Origin: Niabella soli DSM 19437
GTDB lineage: Bacteria > Bacteroidota > Bacteroidia > Chitinophagales > Chitinophagaceae
NCBI RefSeq assembly: GCF_000243115.2
Contig: NZ_CP007035.1
Span: forward strand, 2,232,001 to 2,296,000
Length of the DNA stretch: 64,000 nucleotides
Direction of reading: 5' to 3'
Part shown: positions 32,584 to 41,640 of the stretch, in pieces
Layout: every line of letters starts with the position of its first letter
Position numbering within the stretch: the stretch's first letter is position 1
Program-made: the position numbers and the translations under genes
Notes under the pieces: generated by a model
What the model saw: only the letters and a program-made list of their open reading frames with translations
Databases searched by the model: none
Told to the model about the DNA's origin: nothing

Positions 32584-35124
32584 TTAAAATTTATACGCAA
32601 TGCTTCCTATAAATTGGCGCGGTTGCTGGGGAATAAAATTGGACCAGCCTTTCCAATAACGTTGATTGGTAATGTTATTTACTTTCATTGCGATCCGGAA
32701 ATGCCTGAGGTCGTAGGTCAAATGCCCGCCCAATATCGTAGCGGCAGGCAGCCACAACTGGCCGTCATCGTTGCTATTGATCGCGAAAGACTCCCCGGAA
32801 TAATTCGCCCCCACTCCTATGCCCAGTCCTTTTAAAGCGGTTTTTGTAAACGAATAATTCGTCCAGAAGTTTAAAGTGTTATAAGGACCGGCGGACACGG
32901 GGCGCAGGCCATTCACGTCCGCGCCGGCATTTTGCATTCTGCTATCATTATATCCATAGCCCAACAAAACCGTCCAGCCGCTTACAGGATTCGCCAGCAC
33001 TTCTACTTCCACACCCTTGCTTTTTTGTTCGCCATCCTGTATGCTGAAATTAGCATCCGAAGGATCGGGGCGCACTATATTTTTTACAAGGATATTGTAG
33101 TAGCTGATGCTCCCGGTAAGTTTATTACCCAACAACGCATACTTTACTCCCACCTCTTTTTGATTGGCTTCTTCCGGATCAAATGCTTTATTGTTTTTGT
33201 CTGTCCCAAACTGGTTGGTAAACCCATTTTGATAATTGGCAAAAAGCGACACTTGATCTTTCACCGGCATAAAGATCAACCCAAACTTGGGTGAAAGCTT
33301 TGTTTGTATTTTATCTGATTGCAGGTTCTCAAAACGATCCACCCGCAGGCCTGCCGATACAATAAGATAATCGGTCAGATTGGTAATATTATTGGCATAC
33401 CCGCTGAAAACAGAAGAATGCTGGTTATAAACAGATGATGAAACCCCGCCGGTCCTTGTTGCATAAGCATTGTCAACGTTCGGTTTATTAAAAACACTAT
33501 TGGATGCAGGCTGCCCGTTGGCCTCTACTACATCAAACAGGTAAGGATAGGGTACCATCCCGTGCAGCAATCCGTTAAAATAGTAATAGGTAACATCGGA
33601 CCGATAGGATAAATAATCGAGGCCGATAACCGCCCGGTTGCGGATGGAGCCAAAACTGTAGTCTGAAACAAAATTCTGCTGCAGATCCAGCGTTTTGGTG
33701 GTTCCCACAGGGCGCCACACCATACGCGACACACTATCAGCTCCGGGGGTTCCAAAATCAGCGTTGCCGGTTGTGGTAAACGATTTCAGGAAGCTGGCCA
33801 GGTAATTCGGCAACAGGTATTGAAACGGCATGTACCCATTGTTATGACTCAGGCTATACGTAAGCGCCGTTTGTGAGGTCCAGTGCGGTGAAATTTTGTA
33901 GCTGGCATCGGCAAAAAAGGAGTTCGTATTAGTTTTGGAATACAGATCATTTGAAATAAAGGACCGGTTATAATCCACTTTAATATCCTTTACGTTATCG
34001 GTTCCAAAGGCCTCTTTTATGGTTTTGGGCGCATTTGCCATAATGGCACTTACCGTCCCGGGGTCATTGGGATAACGCTGCGATAGCATTGCTGCCAGCG
34101 ATCCATTGATCATCGAAGGCGTAAGAATGAACATAAAATTGCCACCGTTGCTGTTACCTGCCGAACCCACGATCTCCGCATCTGCATTCAATGTAAAACG
34201 GTCATTGGGTTTGTATAAAAAAGCAGGGGCGATGATATAGCTTTTTTGGAAACCAGCGTCCTGCCAGCTATCCTGGTTTTGGCCGGCCACATTGATGCGG
34301 GCCGCCATTTTATCTTGCTGCAATACAAAATTAGCATCAGCAGAAGCCCGCATAAAATTATAGGACCCATACGCTACATCTGCATAACCGCCGTTATAAA
34401 AATAAGGCCGTTTGGTAATGCGATTGATCAACCCTCCATAAGAATTAATGATGCTGCCATACAAGGTACCGGATGGCCCTTTGATGACTTCAATTTTGTC
34501 GAGATTGGCCATATCCACGTTGGTGTTTACAATATTCGGCAATCCATTGCGGGCCTTTGTAGTGGTCATGAACCCCCGGCTCACAAACAGCGATCCGCCA
34601 TCGGGCCGGCTGGTAGCATCCCAAAGCTTGGTGACCCCGGTAGCATTTTTCATGGCATCCTCCAGGCTCATGGCAATTTGTTTGCGCAAGATCACATCCG
34701 GAATGGAAGTAACTACCTGGGCATTCTCCAGGTTGGCCAGCGGTAATTTATTCGAATAAAAACTGGCGCGGTTCATGATCTTATTGGTTTCCACCACTAC
34801 TTCATCCAACTGTTTAGTGGTTTCGCCAATCGAAAAATTCAGCTCCAAATTGGTGCCGGGGTTTAAAGAAACTGTTCTCCGCTCCTTCACATCACCGGTT
34901 AAGGACACTTCCACTACATAATCCCCGGGCTTAATATTTTTAATATGGTATTTACCATCATCATCCGACACTGCTCCCCATTTAGTGTCTTTCAGCACGA
35001 TACTTATACGACCCACGGGCTGCCGGTCGACTGTTGTTACACGCCCCTGTATTCCACAATTTTGAGCCGTTGCTACAAAGGCGCTGCAGAGCAGTAAAAG
35101 CGCCAACATATATTTGTTCATCAT
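32584..35124 (-). CDS. TonB-dependent siderophore receptor
   Basis: I take the ATG at 35124 (MMNKYMLALLLLCSAFVATAQ); an earlier in-frame codon at 35148 falls inside the promoter box and is rejected. The mature protein has a carboxypeptidase-like domain (about 30-105), a plug (about 125-250, GPSGTLYGSIINSYGGLINR), and a barrel with terminal Phe (SIAYKF), the signal for outer-membrane insertion. The plug motif is that of ferrisiderophore receptors. The PepSY reductase gene follows three bases later, so the pair imports and reduces a ferric chelate. Ligand unknown. Confidence 0.9.
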   Translation of the reverse strand: MMNKYMLALLLLCSAFVATAQNCGIQGRVTTVDRQPVGRISIVLKDTKWGAVSDDDGKYHIKNIKPGDYVVEVSLTGDVKERRTVSLNPGTNLELNFSIGETTKQLDEVVVETNKIMNRASFYSNKLPLANLENAQVVTSIPDVILRKQIAMSLEDAMKNATGVTKLWDATSRPDGGSLFVSRGFMTTTKARNGLPNIVNTNVDMANLDKIEVIKGPSGTLYGSIINSYGGLINRITKRPYFYNGGYADVAYGSYNFMRASADANFVLQQDKMAARINVAGQNQDSWQDAGFQKSYIIAPAFLYKPNDRFTLNADAEIVGSAGNSNGGNFMFILTPSMINGSLAAMLSQRYPNDPGTVSAIMANAPKTIKEAFGTDNVKDIKVDYNRSFISNDLYSKTNTNSFFADASYKISPHWTSQTALTYSLSHNNGYMPFQYLLPNYLASFLKSFTTTGNADFGTPGADSVSRMVWRPVGTTKTLDLQQNFVSDYSFGSIRNRAVIGLDYLSYRSDVTYYYFNGLLHGMVPYPYLFDVVEANGQPASNSVFNKPNVDNAYATRTGGVSSSVYNQHSSVFSGYANNITNLTDYLIVSAGLRVDRFENLQSDKIQTKLSPKFGLIFMPVKDQVSLFANYQNGFTNQFGTDKNNKAFDPEEANQKEVGVKYALLGNKLTGSISYYNILVKNIVRPDPSDANFSIQDGEQKSKGVEVEVLANPVSGWTVLLGYGYNDSRMQNAGADVNGLRPVSAGPYNTLNFWTNYSFTKTALKGLGIGVGANYSGESFAINSNDDGQLWLPAATILGGHLTYDLRHFRIAMKVNNITNQRYWKGWSNFIPQQPRQFIGSIAYKF

Positions 35125-35145
35125 TCGCATTTTATTTTTGCGGCA

Positions 35146-35153
35146 CAAAACTA
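35146..35153 (-). promoter_or_regulatory. -7 box (TAGTTTTG) of the siderophore-receptor operon
   Basis: TAGTTTTG on the minus strand is an exact TAnnTTTG match 22 bases before the chosen ATG. Its position over the upstream in-frame codon at 35148 decides the start. No good -33 box is seen, which would suit a regulated promoter. Confidence 0.5.
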
Positions 35154-35174
35154 TTCAGCAGCAACACCATGTTG

Positions 35175-35191
35175 TTTCCGATATGCGGAAA
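35175..35191. promoter_or_regulatory. Inverted repeat tttccg-atatg-cggaaa near the receptor promoter
   Basis: Perfect 6-bp arms lie about 30 bases upstream of the -7 box, where a repressor or activator would bind. It is not a canonical Fur box. A regulator cannot be named. Confidence 0.4.
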
Positions 35192-35702
35192 ATGAACGCA
35201 CAAAAAAAATTCCGGATTTAGCAAATGACAAATGGGTATTAGTCAGTGCCGCTAATCCGATCGCATTATATTAAGGCATAATTAAAAAAAACAACGGAAT
35301 TATTTTAACCACATAGACACATAGAATATAATAGATAGCAGGAAACATAAAGACACACTAGCTATCTTCCGCCTTTGGCGGAATCTATGCCGCTTCAAGC
35401 GCTATGATTGCTACTATTCCTATGTGGTTTAAAAGACTTCGTTGTATATAGCGCGCGAATGAAGTTGTGCTTATCATGTAGTCAGCAATGGAAGAAGAAA
35501 GGTTTTTCCGATCTTACTTACGTTCGATTTAAGTTTCCCGCTGATCTCGCAGATGTACGCAGAAAAAATCCGCGCAGATCTGCAAAAACCTGCTGGGAAA
35601 TAATTGAGCCTGCACGGGAACCTTCAGGTGGGGTTTTGGTTTTAATCGCTTATTCTCATCGCCTTCACGTCTTGCCCGCCAAAAAAACATAACTTGCAAT
35701 CT
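35192..35702. other. Spacer with hairpin and degenerate phrases
   Basis: About 510 bases without a convincing gene. A palindrome ttccgcc-ttt-ggcggaa lies at 35367-35383. Phrases of the cacatagacacatag type (35310) and the cgcagat type (35535-35600) recur from other spacers. The short frame at 35408-35692 is without domain and overlaps the relic phrase, so I do not call it. Confidence 0.5.
35367..35383. repeat. REP-like palindrome ttccgcc-ttt-ggcggaa
   Basis: A perfect 7-bp stem with a 3-base loop, in a spacer between divergently read units. It resembles the palindromes around the broken transposase at 54 kb in stem length and loop size, though not in sequence. Confidence 0.5.
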
Positions 35703-36539
35703 ATGTTAGCAGCATTAAAAACCGGCGTGCTTTGTGTTATATGGATTGCAACAGCCTGTACATTATCCGCGCAGGTTTCTTTTAAAGTAATTGCTTTTTA
35801 CACCGCCCAAAACGACCTGGCGCATATTAGTTTTGTGCACGAGGCCAACCGCTGGTTTCCGGCCATGGCCCGGCAATACCATTTTCAATATAATTCAACT
35901 AATAATTGGGGCAATCTCAACGACTCATTCCTTGCCCATTATGACGTGGTGTTATTTCTGGATACCCGCCCGGAAAAAACAGAACAGCGGGCGGCATTTG
36001 AACGCTACATGAAAAAAGACGGCGCATGGATGGGATTTCATTTTTCAGCGTTTGCCTTGCCGAACTCCACTTACCCCGACAACTGGTCCTGGTACAATAA
36101 TGATTTTCTTGGATGCGGCAATTATGTAAGCAATACCTGGCGGCCAACCGCGGCGATACTCCGGGTGGCAGACAAAAAGCATCCCGTTACAAAAGGATTA
36201 CCTTCCACGTTTCGTTCAGCGCCGAATGAATGGTACCGCTGGCAACACGACCTCAGGAACAATCCGGATATCGACATCCTGGCGGCTATCGACAGCAGCA
36301 GTTTTCCTTTAGGCACCGGGCCAAAGCCACAGGAGATCTGGCATAGCGGCTATTACCCCGTTGCATGGAGTAATAAAAAATACAGGATGGTTTATGTAAA
36401 TATGGGGCATAACGACATGGACTATGAAAACAAAACCAATAAAGAGCTCTCTTCCACTTTCAGCAGCCCCATGCAAAATAAATTAATCATTAATGCGCTG
36501 CTTTGGCTGGGCCGGAAAAAAACGGCCGGGAAAAAGTAA
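35703..36539 (+). CDS. ThuA-like domain protein, secreted
   Basis: I use the ATG at 35703; a TTG nine bases before is possible. The 278-residue protein has a signal peptide (ending CTLSAQ) and a ThuA domain (about 25-270): VIAFYTAQNDLAHISFVHEA, DVVLFLDTRPEKTEQRAAFE, WMGFHFSAFALP and KYRMVYVNMGHNDMDYEN. ThuA-like proteins have a class-I glutamine-amidotransferase-like fold and are linked to trehalose and other sugar use. Export to the periplasm or surface is typical in Bacteroidota. The substrate is not known. Confidence 0.85.
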   Translation: MLAALKTGVLCVIWIATACTLSAQVSFKVIAFYTAQNDLAHISFVHEANRWFPAMARQYHFQYNSTNNWGNLNDSFLAHYDVVLFLDTRPEKTEQRAAFERYMKKDGAWMGFHFSAFALPNSTYPDNWSWYNNDFLGCGNYVSNTWRPTAAILRVADKKHPVTKGLPSTFRSAPNEWYRWQHDLRNNPDIDILAAIDSSSFPLGTGPKPQEIWHSGYYPVAWSNKKYRMVYVNMGHNDMDYENKTNKELSSTFSSPMQNKLIINALLWLGRKKTAGKK

Positions 36540-36585
36540 TCCTATTAATTGTTGTGGAAAAAGCAATTGCCTGCGTCAGTATAAT

Positions 36586-37245
36586 ATGAAAAAACGATTG
36601 CTTACAATAGTTCTTTTATTCTTTGCAGTTGCTCTAACTTGCTATTCCGGCTACTCGCAAAATGAAAAGGAGATTAAACTAACCAGTTTAAAAATAATTT
36701 CCGGAGATACACTAATTCAACAACCGGAAACAGCGCCTCTTGAAGCCTGGCTGATCACTGATCCCAAACAATCCGCTTCCACTAAAGGAGTGCGATTCTC
36801 AATAAAATTAGTCAATCACTCCGCTAGTGATATAATGGCAAATAATGTTTTGGAAAGATTGAGTTTAACGATTTATCCAGATGATCCCGAGGCATTAATA
36901 CCACTGGATGTTTCCAGAAACCCAAGAGACTTCAGGCCCGGACAAAAATGGTTTCTGGGCAAAGTGCCCTTTGAAATAGGCGATGTGCTTGTTAACGGAA
37001 AAAAACAAAATATAGATTTGACTGAAACACAAATAATAACCATACCCGCTGCCGGAGCTTATACCATAAACCTTTATGCTCCTACTGTGTGTGATAAAAA
37101 ACTCACGAAAAAGGAAGCTTTTAAAAGAGGGCGTTACCGATTTGCTTTAACAATGGGGCTATTCTCCCGGGCATGCAATAATAATCAAGCATGGTCTTCT
37201 ATCCTATTAGAAACGCCCAAAATGGTTATAGCCTATGGCCGGTAA
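36586..37245 (+). CDS. Secreted protein, tandem paralogue 1
   Basis: From the ATG at 36586 (MKKRLLTIVLLFFAVALTCY) the protein has 219 residues with a signal peptide ending YSQ. The mature part is beta-rich and shares layout with the next gene: an opening EIKLTSLKI, then VRFSIKLVNHSASDIMANNV, a central Lys/Asn NGKKQNIDLTE and a terminal ETPKMVIAYGR. I do not recognise the family. It is probably a periplasmic sandwich-fold protein. The 46-base gap from the ThuA-like gene and shared strand suggest one unit. Confidence 0.72.
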   Translation: MKKRLLTIVLLFFAVALTCYSGYSQNEKEIKLTSLKIISGDTLIQQPETAPLEAWLITDPKQSASTKGVRFSIKLVNHSASDIMANNVLERLSLTIYPDDPEALIPLDVSRNPRDFRPGQKWFLGKVPFEIGDVLVNGKKQNIDLTETQIITIPAAGAYTINLYAPTVCDKKLTKKEAFKRGRYRFALTMGLFSRACNNNQAWSSILLETPKMVIAYGR

Positions 37246-37308
37246 TCATTACGACACTGGCCATCTTTTTTGAGCAGCCGGACTATTCAGAACATTAAAA
37301 CCCTTCAA

Positions 37309-37974
37309 ATGAGAAAAACAATAGGTTGCACGGCTACATTATTTCTATACCTGTTTTTTGGCAATGGAGCAGGTATGGCACAATCAGGTGGTGAGATTCA
37401 ATTTAATCGAATGGAAAGCCCCCTGACTACCAATAAAAACATCGTAACTGTTAGCACTGCTATTAATGCCAAACAAACAGTTTCCAGCAATGGCATTCAT
37501 TTTATACTGATCGTAAAAAACAATTCCGGCAAAGCAATTGCCATTAAAAATATTGCGGACCAATTATCAGTTGCTTTATACAATGAACGGGGTCTTAATA
37601 TTGCAATACCAAATGATGCTTTATTAGAAATTCACCGAGCAGATCGAAAATGGAAATTCCGATCAGAATCTGTTTACCCCGATGCTCTTTATATAAACGG
37701 GAAAGAAGAAAAAACCGATCTTAAAATGCTGGAATATATCGCAATACCGGTAAATAGCATTTGTAAAATGCACCTGATAATAAAACGGGTAAAACACGTT
37801 GAAACACCTTACAATGTAGACAATTGGTATCTGAAAAAACCCACAATAAATTTAGCGTCCGGGAAATATAAACTAAGAATGTGGTTACCGATTATTTCAA
37901 ATGAACAAAATAAATCACGAGGATTCGTTGCAAGTTTTGAATCGCCGATGATCGATATCGGCTATGGCAAGTAA
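37309..37974 (+). CDS. Secreted protein, tandem paralogue 2
   Basis: From the ATG at 37309 the 221-residue protein has a signal peptide (ending GMAQ). Its mature sequence parallels the preceding gene: EIQFNRMES, then IHFILIVKNNSGKAIAIKNI, NGKEEKTDLKMLEYIAIPV and the ending FESPMIDIGYGK. The same order of hydrophobic strands and the matching end (ESP/ETP, xIxYGK/R) indicate duplication. No function is assigned. Confidence 0.72.
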   Translation: MRKTIGCTATLFLYLFFGNGAGMAQSGGEIQFNRMESPLTTNKNIVTVSTAINAKQTVSSNGIHFILIVKNNSGKAIAIKNIADQLSVALYNERGLNIAIPNDALLEIHRADRKWKFRSESVYPDALYINGKEEKTDLKMLEYIAIPVNSICKMHLIIKRVKHVETPYNVDNWYLKKPTINLASGKYKLRMWLPIISNEQNKSRGFVASFESPMIDIGYGK

Positions 37975-37985
37975 GCGTCCATTCA

Positions 37986-38774
37986 TCAGCCTGCTAAAAA
38001 ATCATTGACCATCGCTGCAAAATATGAAAGCACGTAGCCCTTGTCGGGCGGGCTTTCCGCGGCCCCCATGTAACTGCCATGCACCGACGGCAGTATCAGG
38101 AGCCTGGAACCTTTTACCAGTTGCTGCATCTGGACCGAATGCGCCGTGGTGATGACATCCTGATCCCCGTTCACGATCAAGGTTGGCATAGTGATGGATG
38201 TCAATATCGAATTCTCCCAATCTTCAAAATGCAGCATACGGCTCCTGTCTTTTTCAAACATCGTTTGCAGTTTCTGCTCATCGGGCGTCCATTTCAGAAA
38301 ACCATCTTTTAAGGCCTGCGGCATTACTTCAATGGTAGCCTGCGCCATCCCATCGAAGAAGCCCTGCGGCAAACCCTCCCGCTTGTAAAAAGTAGAAGCC
38401 AGTATCAGCTTATCGATCAGCGCCGGTTGCTTATGGGCCATTTGCATAGCGGTGTTGCCCCCATTACTAAATCCCAGCACAGCAGTCTTTGCGATCCCTA
38501 TCTGCTGCAGCAGTGCGATACAATCTTCCGCATCCTGCTCAAAACTTTCGGGGCCCTCCCGGTCATTGGTGCGCCCATGTCCCTGAAGCTCCACGGCAAT
38601 GATTTTCAGATGATCCGCCAGCAAAGGGATCAGTCTTCCAAAAGTGGTTTCAATCGTAGATCCACCGCCATGGACCAGCAGCAAATTCACACCCCCCTTT
38701 CCATAAATTTCATAATACATATTGATCCCGTTCACTGCAGCATATCCTGACGCAGCCGGCTGGCGTTCATTCAT
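37986..38774 (-). CDS. Alpha/beta hydrolase, last gene of the ten-gene operon
   Basis: The 262-residue protein has the hydrolase core: LLVHGGGST (oxyanion loop), VLGFSNGGNTA (nucleophile Ser), LIVNGDQDVI (acid Asp) and LPSVHGSYMG (His). No signal peptide, so it acts in the cytoplasm. It may cleave esters or C-C bonds of small molecules, or act in a detoxification route together with its operon partners. The ten-gene operon is described at the RibD-like gene. Confidence 0.86.
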   Translation of the reverse strand: MNERQPAASGYAAVNGINMYYEIYGKGGVNLLLVHGGGSTIETTFGRLIPLLADHLKIIAVELQGHGRTNDREGPESFEQDAEDCIALLQQIGIAKTAVLGFSNGGNTAMQMAHKQPALIDKLILASTFYKREGLPQGFFDGMAQATIEVMPQALKDGFLKWTPDEQKLQTMFEKDRSRMLHFEDWENSILTSITMPTLIVNGDQDVITTAHSVQMQQLVKGSRLLILPSVHGSYMGAAESPPDKGYVLSYFAAMVNDFLAG

Positions 38775-38789
38775 CTTTCTTATTTTATT

Positions 38790-39311
38790 TTAATAATTAA
38801 TACTTTCATCCACCTCATATTTCATCCCCGGGTAGTCAAGGATACGGCGCATCAGACCGATCTGTCCGAAAAGATACGATTCCCTGTCAATACTCATACC
38901 CACCATATTCAGCTTATTCTGCTGCACGAAGGAGGGCATCATCGGAAAGTTAAAGCCGGACAACAGGTCCTCATCGGTGGCATTCTTCAACCGCTCAAAT
39001 AATTTCGGAGAAATGATATGCCATTGCTGCTTCAGCGCATCCAGGGTGGGATAAACAGCCGTTGCATCAAGCGCCTTTGCTTCCTTAAACAACTGTTCAT
39101 TGGGGTCTGCATCTGCAATTCCCAGGATATTTGCCAGCCAATAACGGCAATTCACCAGGTTGCCTGCCATCCATGCGATGTGATTGGTTCTTCCTTCTAT
39201 GCGCTTTAAAGCATCCGCTTCCGTAATGCCATCGAACGCGTTATTGAAATTTTGTGTGTGCATCCGGAAGGCAGGTATTACAATGTGCACTAATTTGCTT
39301 TTTGCGTCCAT
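38790..39311 (-). CDS. DinB family protein
   Basis: This is a 173-residue protein with the DinB/YfiT-like four-helix bundle: TNHIAWMAGNLVNCRYWLAN supplies a first metal-binding His (about 44), and YLFGQIGLMRRIL forms the last helix. DinB-fold proteins bind a divalent metal and often act as thiol-dependent transferases or hydrolases. The canonical His at the last helix is replaced by Gln, so metal binding may be altered. It follows the VOC protein gene by 33 bases in the operon. Confidence 0.8.
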   Translation of the reverse strand: MDAKSKLVHIVIPAFRMHTQNFNNAFDGITEADALKRIEGRTNHIAWMAGNLVNCRYWLANILGIADADPNEQLFKEAKALDATAVYPTLDALKQQWHIISPKLFERLKNATDEDLLSGFNFPMMPSFVQQNKLNMVGMSIDRESYLFGQIGLMRRILDYPGMKYEVDESINY

Positions 39312-39344
39312 GATAATTATTTTAATAAAAAACGTTGTAAATTA

Positions 39345-39773
39345 TTAATGACTTTGCGCCGAGTAATTGATCATCCAGCCCACGCCATATTTATCCGTAA
39401 AGCTTCCGAAATAATCGCCCCAAAACTGGTCCTGCATCGGCATCTCAATAGTTCCTCCTGCTGAAAGACCATTAAATAGGCGATCGGCTTCCTCCCTGCT
39501 TTCCGGAAAAATGCTGACATAATTATTATTACCCACCGTTAGTTTATGCCCCATAGACGGCACGATATCCGATGCCATCAGCATGTCGGTTCCAATAGGA
39601 AGCGCAATATGCATGACCCGGCTTTTTTCATCTGCAGAAAGATTTTCACAGCCGGGCGCGTCACCCATACGCATGACACCGCCCCGGAACTCCCCGCCAA
39701 AAACCGATTTGTAAAAATTGAACGCTGCTTCCGCCGTTCCATCAAAATTCAGATAGGGATTTAATTTTGCCAT
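39345..39773 (-). CDS. VOC/PhnB-like protein
   Basis: The 142-residue single-domain protein starts MAKLNPYLNFDGTAEAAFNF, then YKSVFGGEF, the typical PhnB (glyoxalase/bleomycin-resistance superfamily) start. FPESREEADRLFNGLSAG and MPMQDQFWGDYFGSFTDKYG complete the family pattern. These proteins bind small molecules or metal ions, and some confer drug resistance. A gap of 139 bases separates it from the next VOC gene, the largest in the operon, so an internal promoter is possible. Confidence 0.87.
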   Translation of the reverse strand: MAKLNPYLNFDGTAEAAFNFYKSVFGGEFRGGVMRMGDAPGCENLSADEKSRVMHIALPIGTDMLMASDIVPSMGHKLTVGNNNYVSIFPESREEADRLFNGLSAGGTIEMPMQDQFWGDYFGSFTDKYGVGWMINYSAQSH

Positions 39774-39912
39774 TGTGATTATTTTAATAGTTTAAAAAAG
39801 ACTGATTCCAATATTTAGTTTTCTGTTAATTGTAAAGTAGCGTATGTTATCGTAAGAAGTGAAGCGTCAAACGTGAGTTTGTGCTTTTTCACCATTCTCT
39901 TTTCACCAATAA

Positions 39913-40773
39913 TCATTTGCCGTTATAAGCAGCTTCCAACGCCGCAATATCCAGCTTGTCCATTTGCATTAATGCATTCATCATCCGCTGGCTCTTTTCG
40001 GGTTCGCCTTTGCCCATCAGTTGCCCCAGTTGTACCGGGACGATCTGCCAGCTCAGTCCAAATTTATCTTTCAGCCAGCCGCACCGGCTTTCTGCACCAC
40101 CGTCTGCCGTTAGGGTATTCCAATATTTATCGATCTCCTGCTGCGTACTGCACTCCACCACTATCGATATCCCTTCATCAAAATTAAATTGATGTGCCAG
40201 GGAACTATCCATACAGGCCATTGTATAATTGTTAATACTGAACTGCGCATGTTGTACATTACCGGCCGTATCTTCCCCACCCTGCGGGTATTCCATGATA
40301 CCTTCCGTTTTTGAATTGGGGAACAAGGAAGTATAAAAAGCGATGGCCTCTTTCGCCCTTCCGTTCTGTTGGTTAACAAACATTAAAGTGGGCGTAAAAT
40401 ACTGATCTGTATTCCCCTTTTCGCCGGTGTATAATTGCCAGGTAATACCAAAACGGTCTTTTACCCATCCGTATTTTTTACTGAAGGGATAACTGTCCAG
40501 TGGCATCAGCGCAATGCCTCCCTCTGCAAGCGCCGTGTACAAGCGTTCTGTTTCTGCTTCTGATTCATTGGCGATCAGAAAAGATACGGAAGGGTTGGGT
40601 TGAAACTGCGGCCCCGCATTCAGCAGCATCATTTTCTGACCACTGCATTCGATGGTTGTTACAATGCCTGCATCAGCCGTTATTTTAGTAGCTGGAAAAA
40701 TACCGGAATAAAATCCGGCAGCTTCCCGGGCAGTACCATCCATCCAGATACAGGGATAAATAAGATTGTTCAT
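39913..40773 (-). CDS. Two-domain VOC protein (PhnB type)
   Basis: The 286-residue protein has two PhnB-like VOC domains: the first opens with IYPCIWMDGTAREAAGFYSG (about 4), the second with TPTLMFVNQQNGRAKEAIAF (about 128). Each domain shows the strand-helix layout and an aromatic-rich end (RCGWLKDKFGLSWQIVPV). A fused pair probably forms its binding site within one chain. Some annotation lists label this family 3-demethylubiquinone methyltransferase, for which I see no SAM site. Substrate unknown. Confidence 0.85.
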   Translation of the reverse strand: MNNLIYPCIWMDGTAREAAGFYSGIFPATKITADAGIVTTIECSGQKMMLLNAGPQFQPNPSVSFLIANESEAETERLYTALAEGGIALMPLDSYPFSKKYGWVKDRFGITWQLYTGEKGNTDQYFTPTLMFVNQQNGRAKEAIAFYTSLFPNSKTEGIMEYPQGGEDTAGNVQHAQFSINNYTMACMDSSLAHQFNFDEGISIVVECSTQQEIDKYWNTLTADGGAESRCGWLKDKFGLSWQIVPVQLGQLMGKGEPEKSQRMMNALMQMDKLDIAALEAAYNGK

Positions 40774-40793
40774 TATTATTTGGTTTTAAAAAT

Positions 40794-41186
40794 TTATTTC
40801 TTTGAACCCGCCTTCTTTTTTGAAGGTAAAATAGCGCTATCCTCTTTTATCCGGTAAGCTACTATTTCTTTAATAAGCTCTGCAGGTAATGGTTCTTCTA
40901 ATGAAAATTGTATGGTCCCTTTTGAGGTTTTGTAATTCTTCAGCGCTGCTGCAAATACTTTGACCGGGCTGCCGGTAGGGTAAAAACCAATATGCTTCGG
41001 GTAGGCCGCATAGTACACCAGCACTTTGTTCCCCTTCAACGCGGGCATATTATAGCTGATCACCTCGGTTGCTTTTGCAGGCGCTGCCTGTTTTACAATC
41101 CTGCGCAATTCCTGAAGCCTCTTTTTCTGTATCCCCGAAAAAGTACCGATATACTCATTTACCGTCGAAAATTTTACAGGCCCCAT
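40794..41186 (-). CDS. DUF1801 family protein
   Basis: The 130-residue protein has the DUF1801/YdhG core: LRRIVKQAAPAKATEVISYN (about 26-45), MPALKGNKVLVYYAAYPKHI and GTIQFSLEEPLPAELIKEIV. Related to the frataxin-like fold, these small proteins bind iron or unknown ligands in Bacillus and relatives. A Lys-rich tail (SKKKAGSKK) ends the protein. It is co-transcribed with VOC and SRPBCC genes, which is common in Bacteroidota. Confidence 0.85.
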   Translation of the reverse strand: MGPVKFSTVNEYIGTFSGIQKKRLQELRRIVKQAAPAKATEVISYNMPALKGNKVLVYYAAYPKHIGFYPTGSPVKVFAAALKNYKTSKGTIQFSLEEPLPAELIKEIVAYRIKEDSAILPSKKKAGSKK

Positions 41187-41214
41187 AATTACCTATTTAT
41201 AAAAAGTGAAGAAA

Positions 41215-41640
41215 TTATCCTTTCTTTTCAACATATTCTTTAAACCGGTTCAGCACCGATTGGCAAAAGCTTTTCTGCATTGCTGCAGATAGCTCCCGTT
41301 CGGGCTCAAAGGATTCAATCACGGTTGTAAATCCCTCCCCCGGAATAAATTTATTTACGGTCCTCCTGCCATCACTTAAGATGGCTTCGATCAATTGTTT
41401 TTCGACCACCTTATTGTAGACCCCCCTATAATCAAAACCCTCCGTACCGTCTTTTGCCTCCATCCTAAAGCAAAAACTTCCCCCTCCTGTTATATTGTTC
41501 TCTACTTTGGGACAATGCCAATGCTCCATGGGCAGGTTCCATTGCATAATTGCCTCCGAAGTGGTCCATTTCCTCCAAACTTCTGCTATTGGTCTGTTTA
41601 CAATTACTTCTACCGTTATTGGATCTTGCAAATCATCCAT
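41215..41640 (-). CDS. SRPBCC (AHSA1-like) protein
   Basis: The 141-residue protein shows the START/AHSA1 pattern: VNRPIAEVWRKWTTSEAIMQ near the start, a central ITGGGSFCFRMEAKDG and a C-terminal helix (ESFEPERELSAAMQKSFCQS). The fold has a deep hydrophobic cavity for small molecules. Its start overlaps the previous gene by eight bases, so translation is coupled. Ligand unknown. Confidence 0.87.
   Translation of the reverse strand: MDDLQDPITVEVIVNRPIAEVWRKWTTSEAIMQWNLPMEHWHCPKVENNITGGGSFCFRMEAKDGTEGFDYRGVYNKVVEKQLIEAILSDGRRTVNKFIPGEGFTTVIESFEPERELSAAMQKSFCQSVLNRFKEYVEKKG

Noticed and set aside
39913-40773. 3-demethylubiquinone methyltransferase
   Set aside because: This is a common name for PhnB-like proteins, but no SAM-binding motif is visible in either VOC domain.
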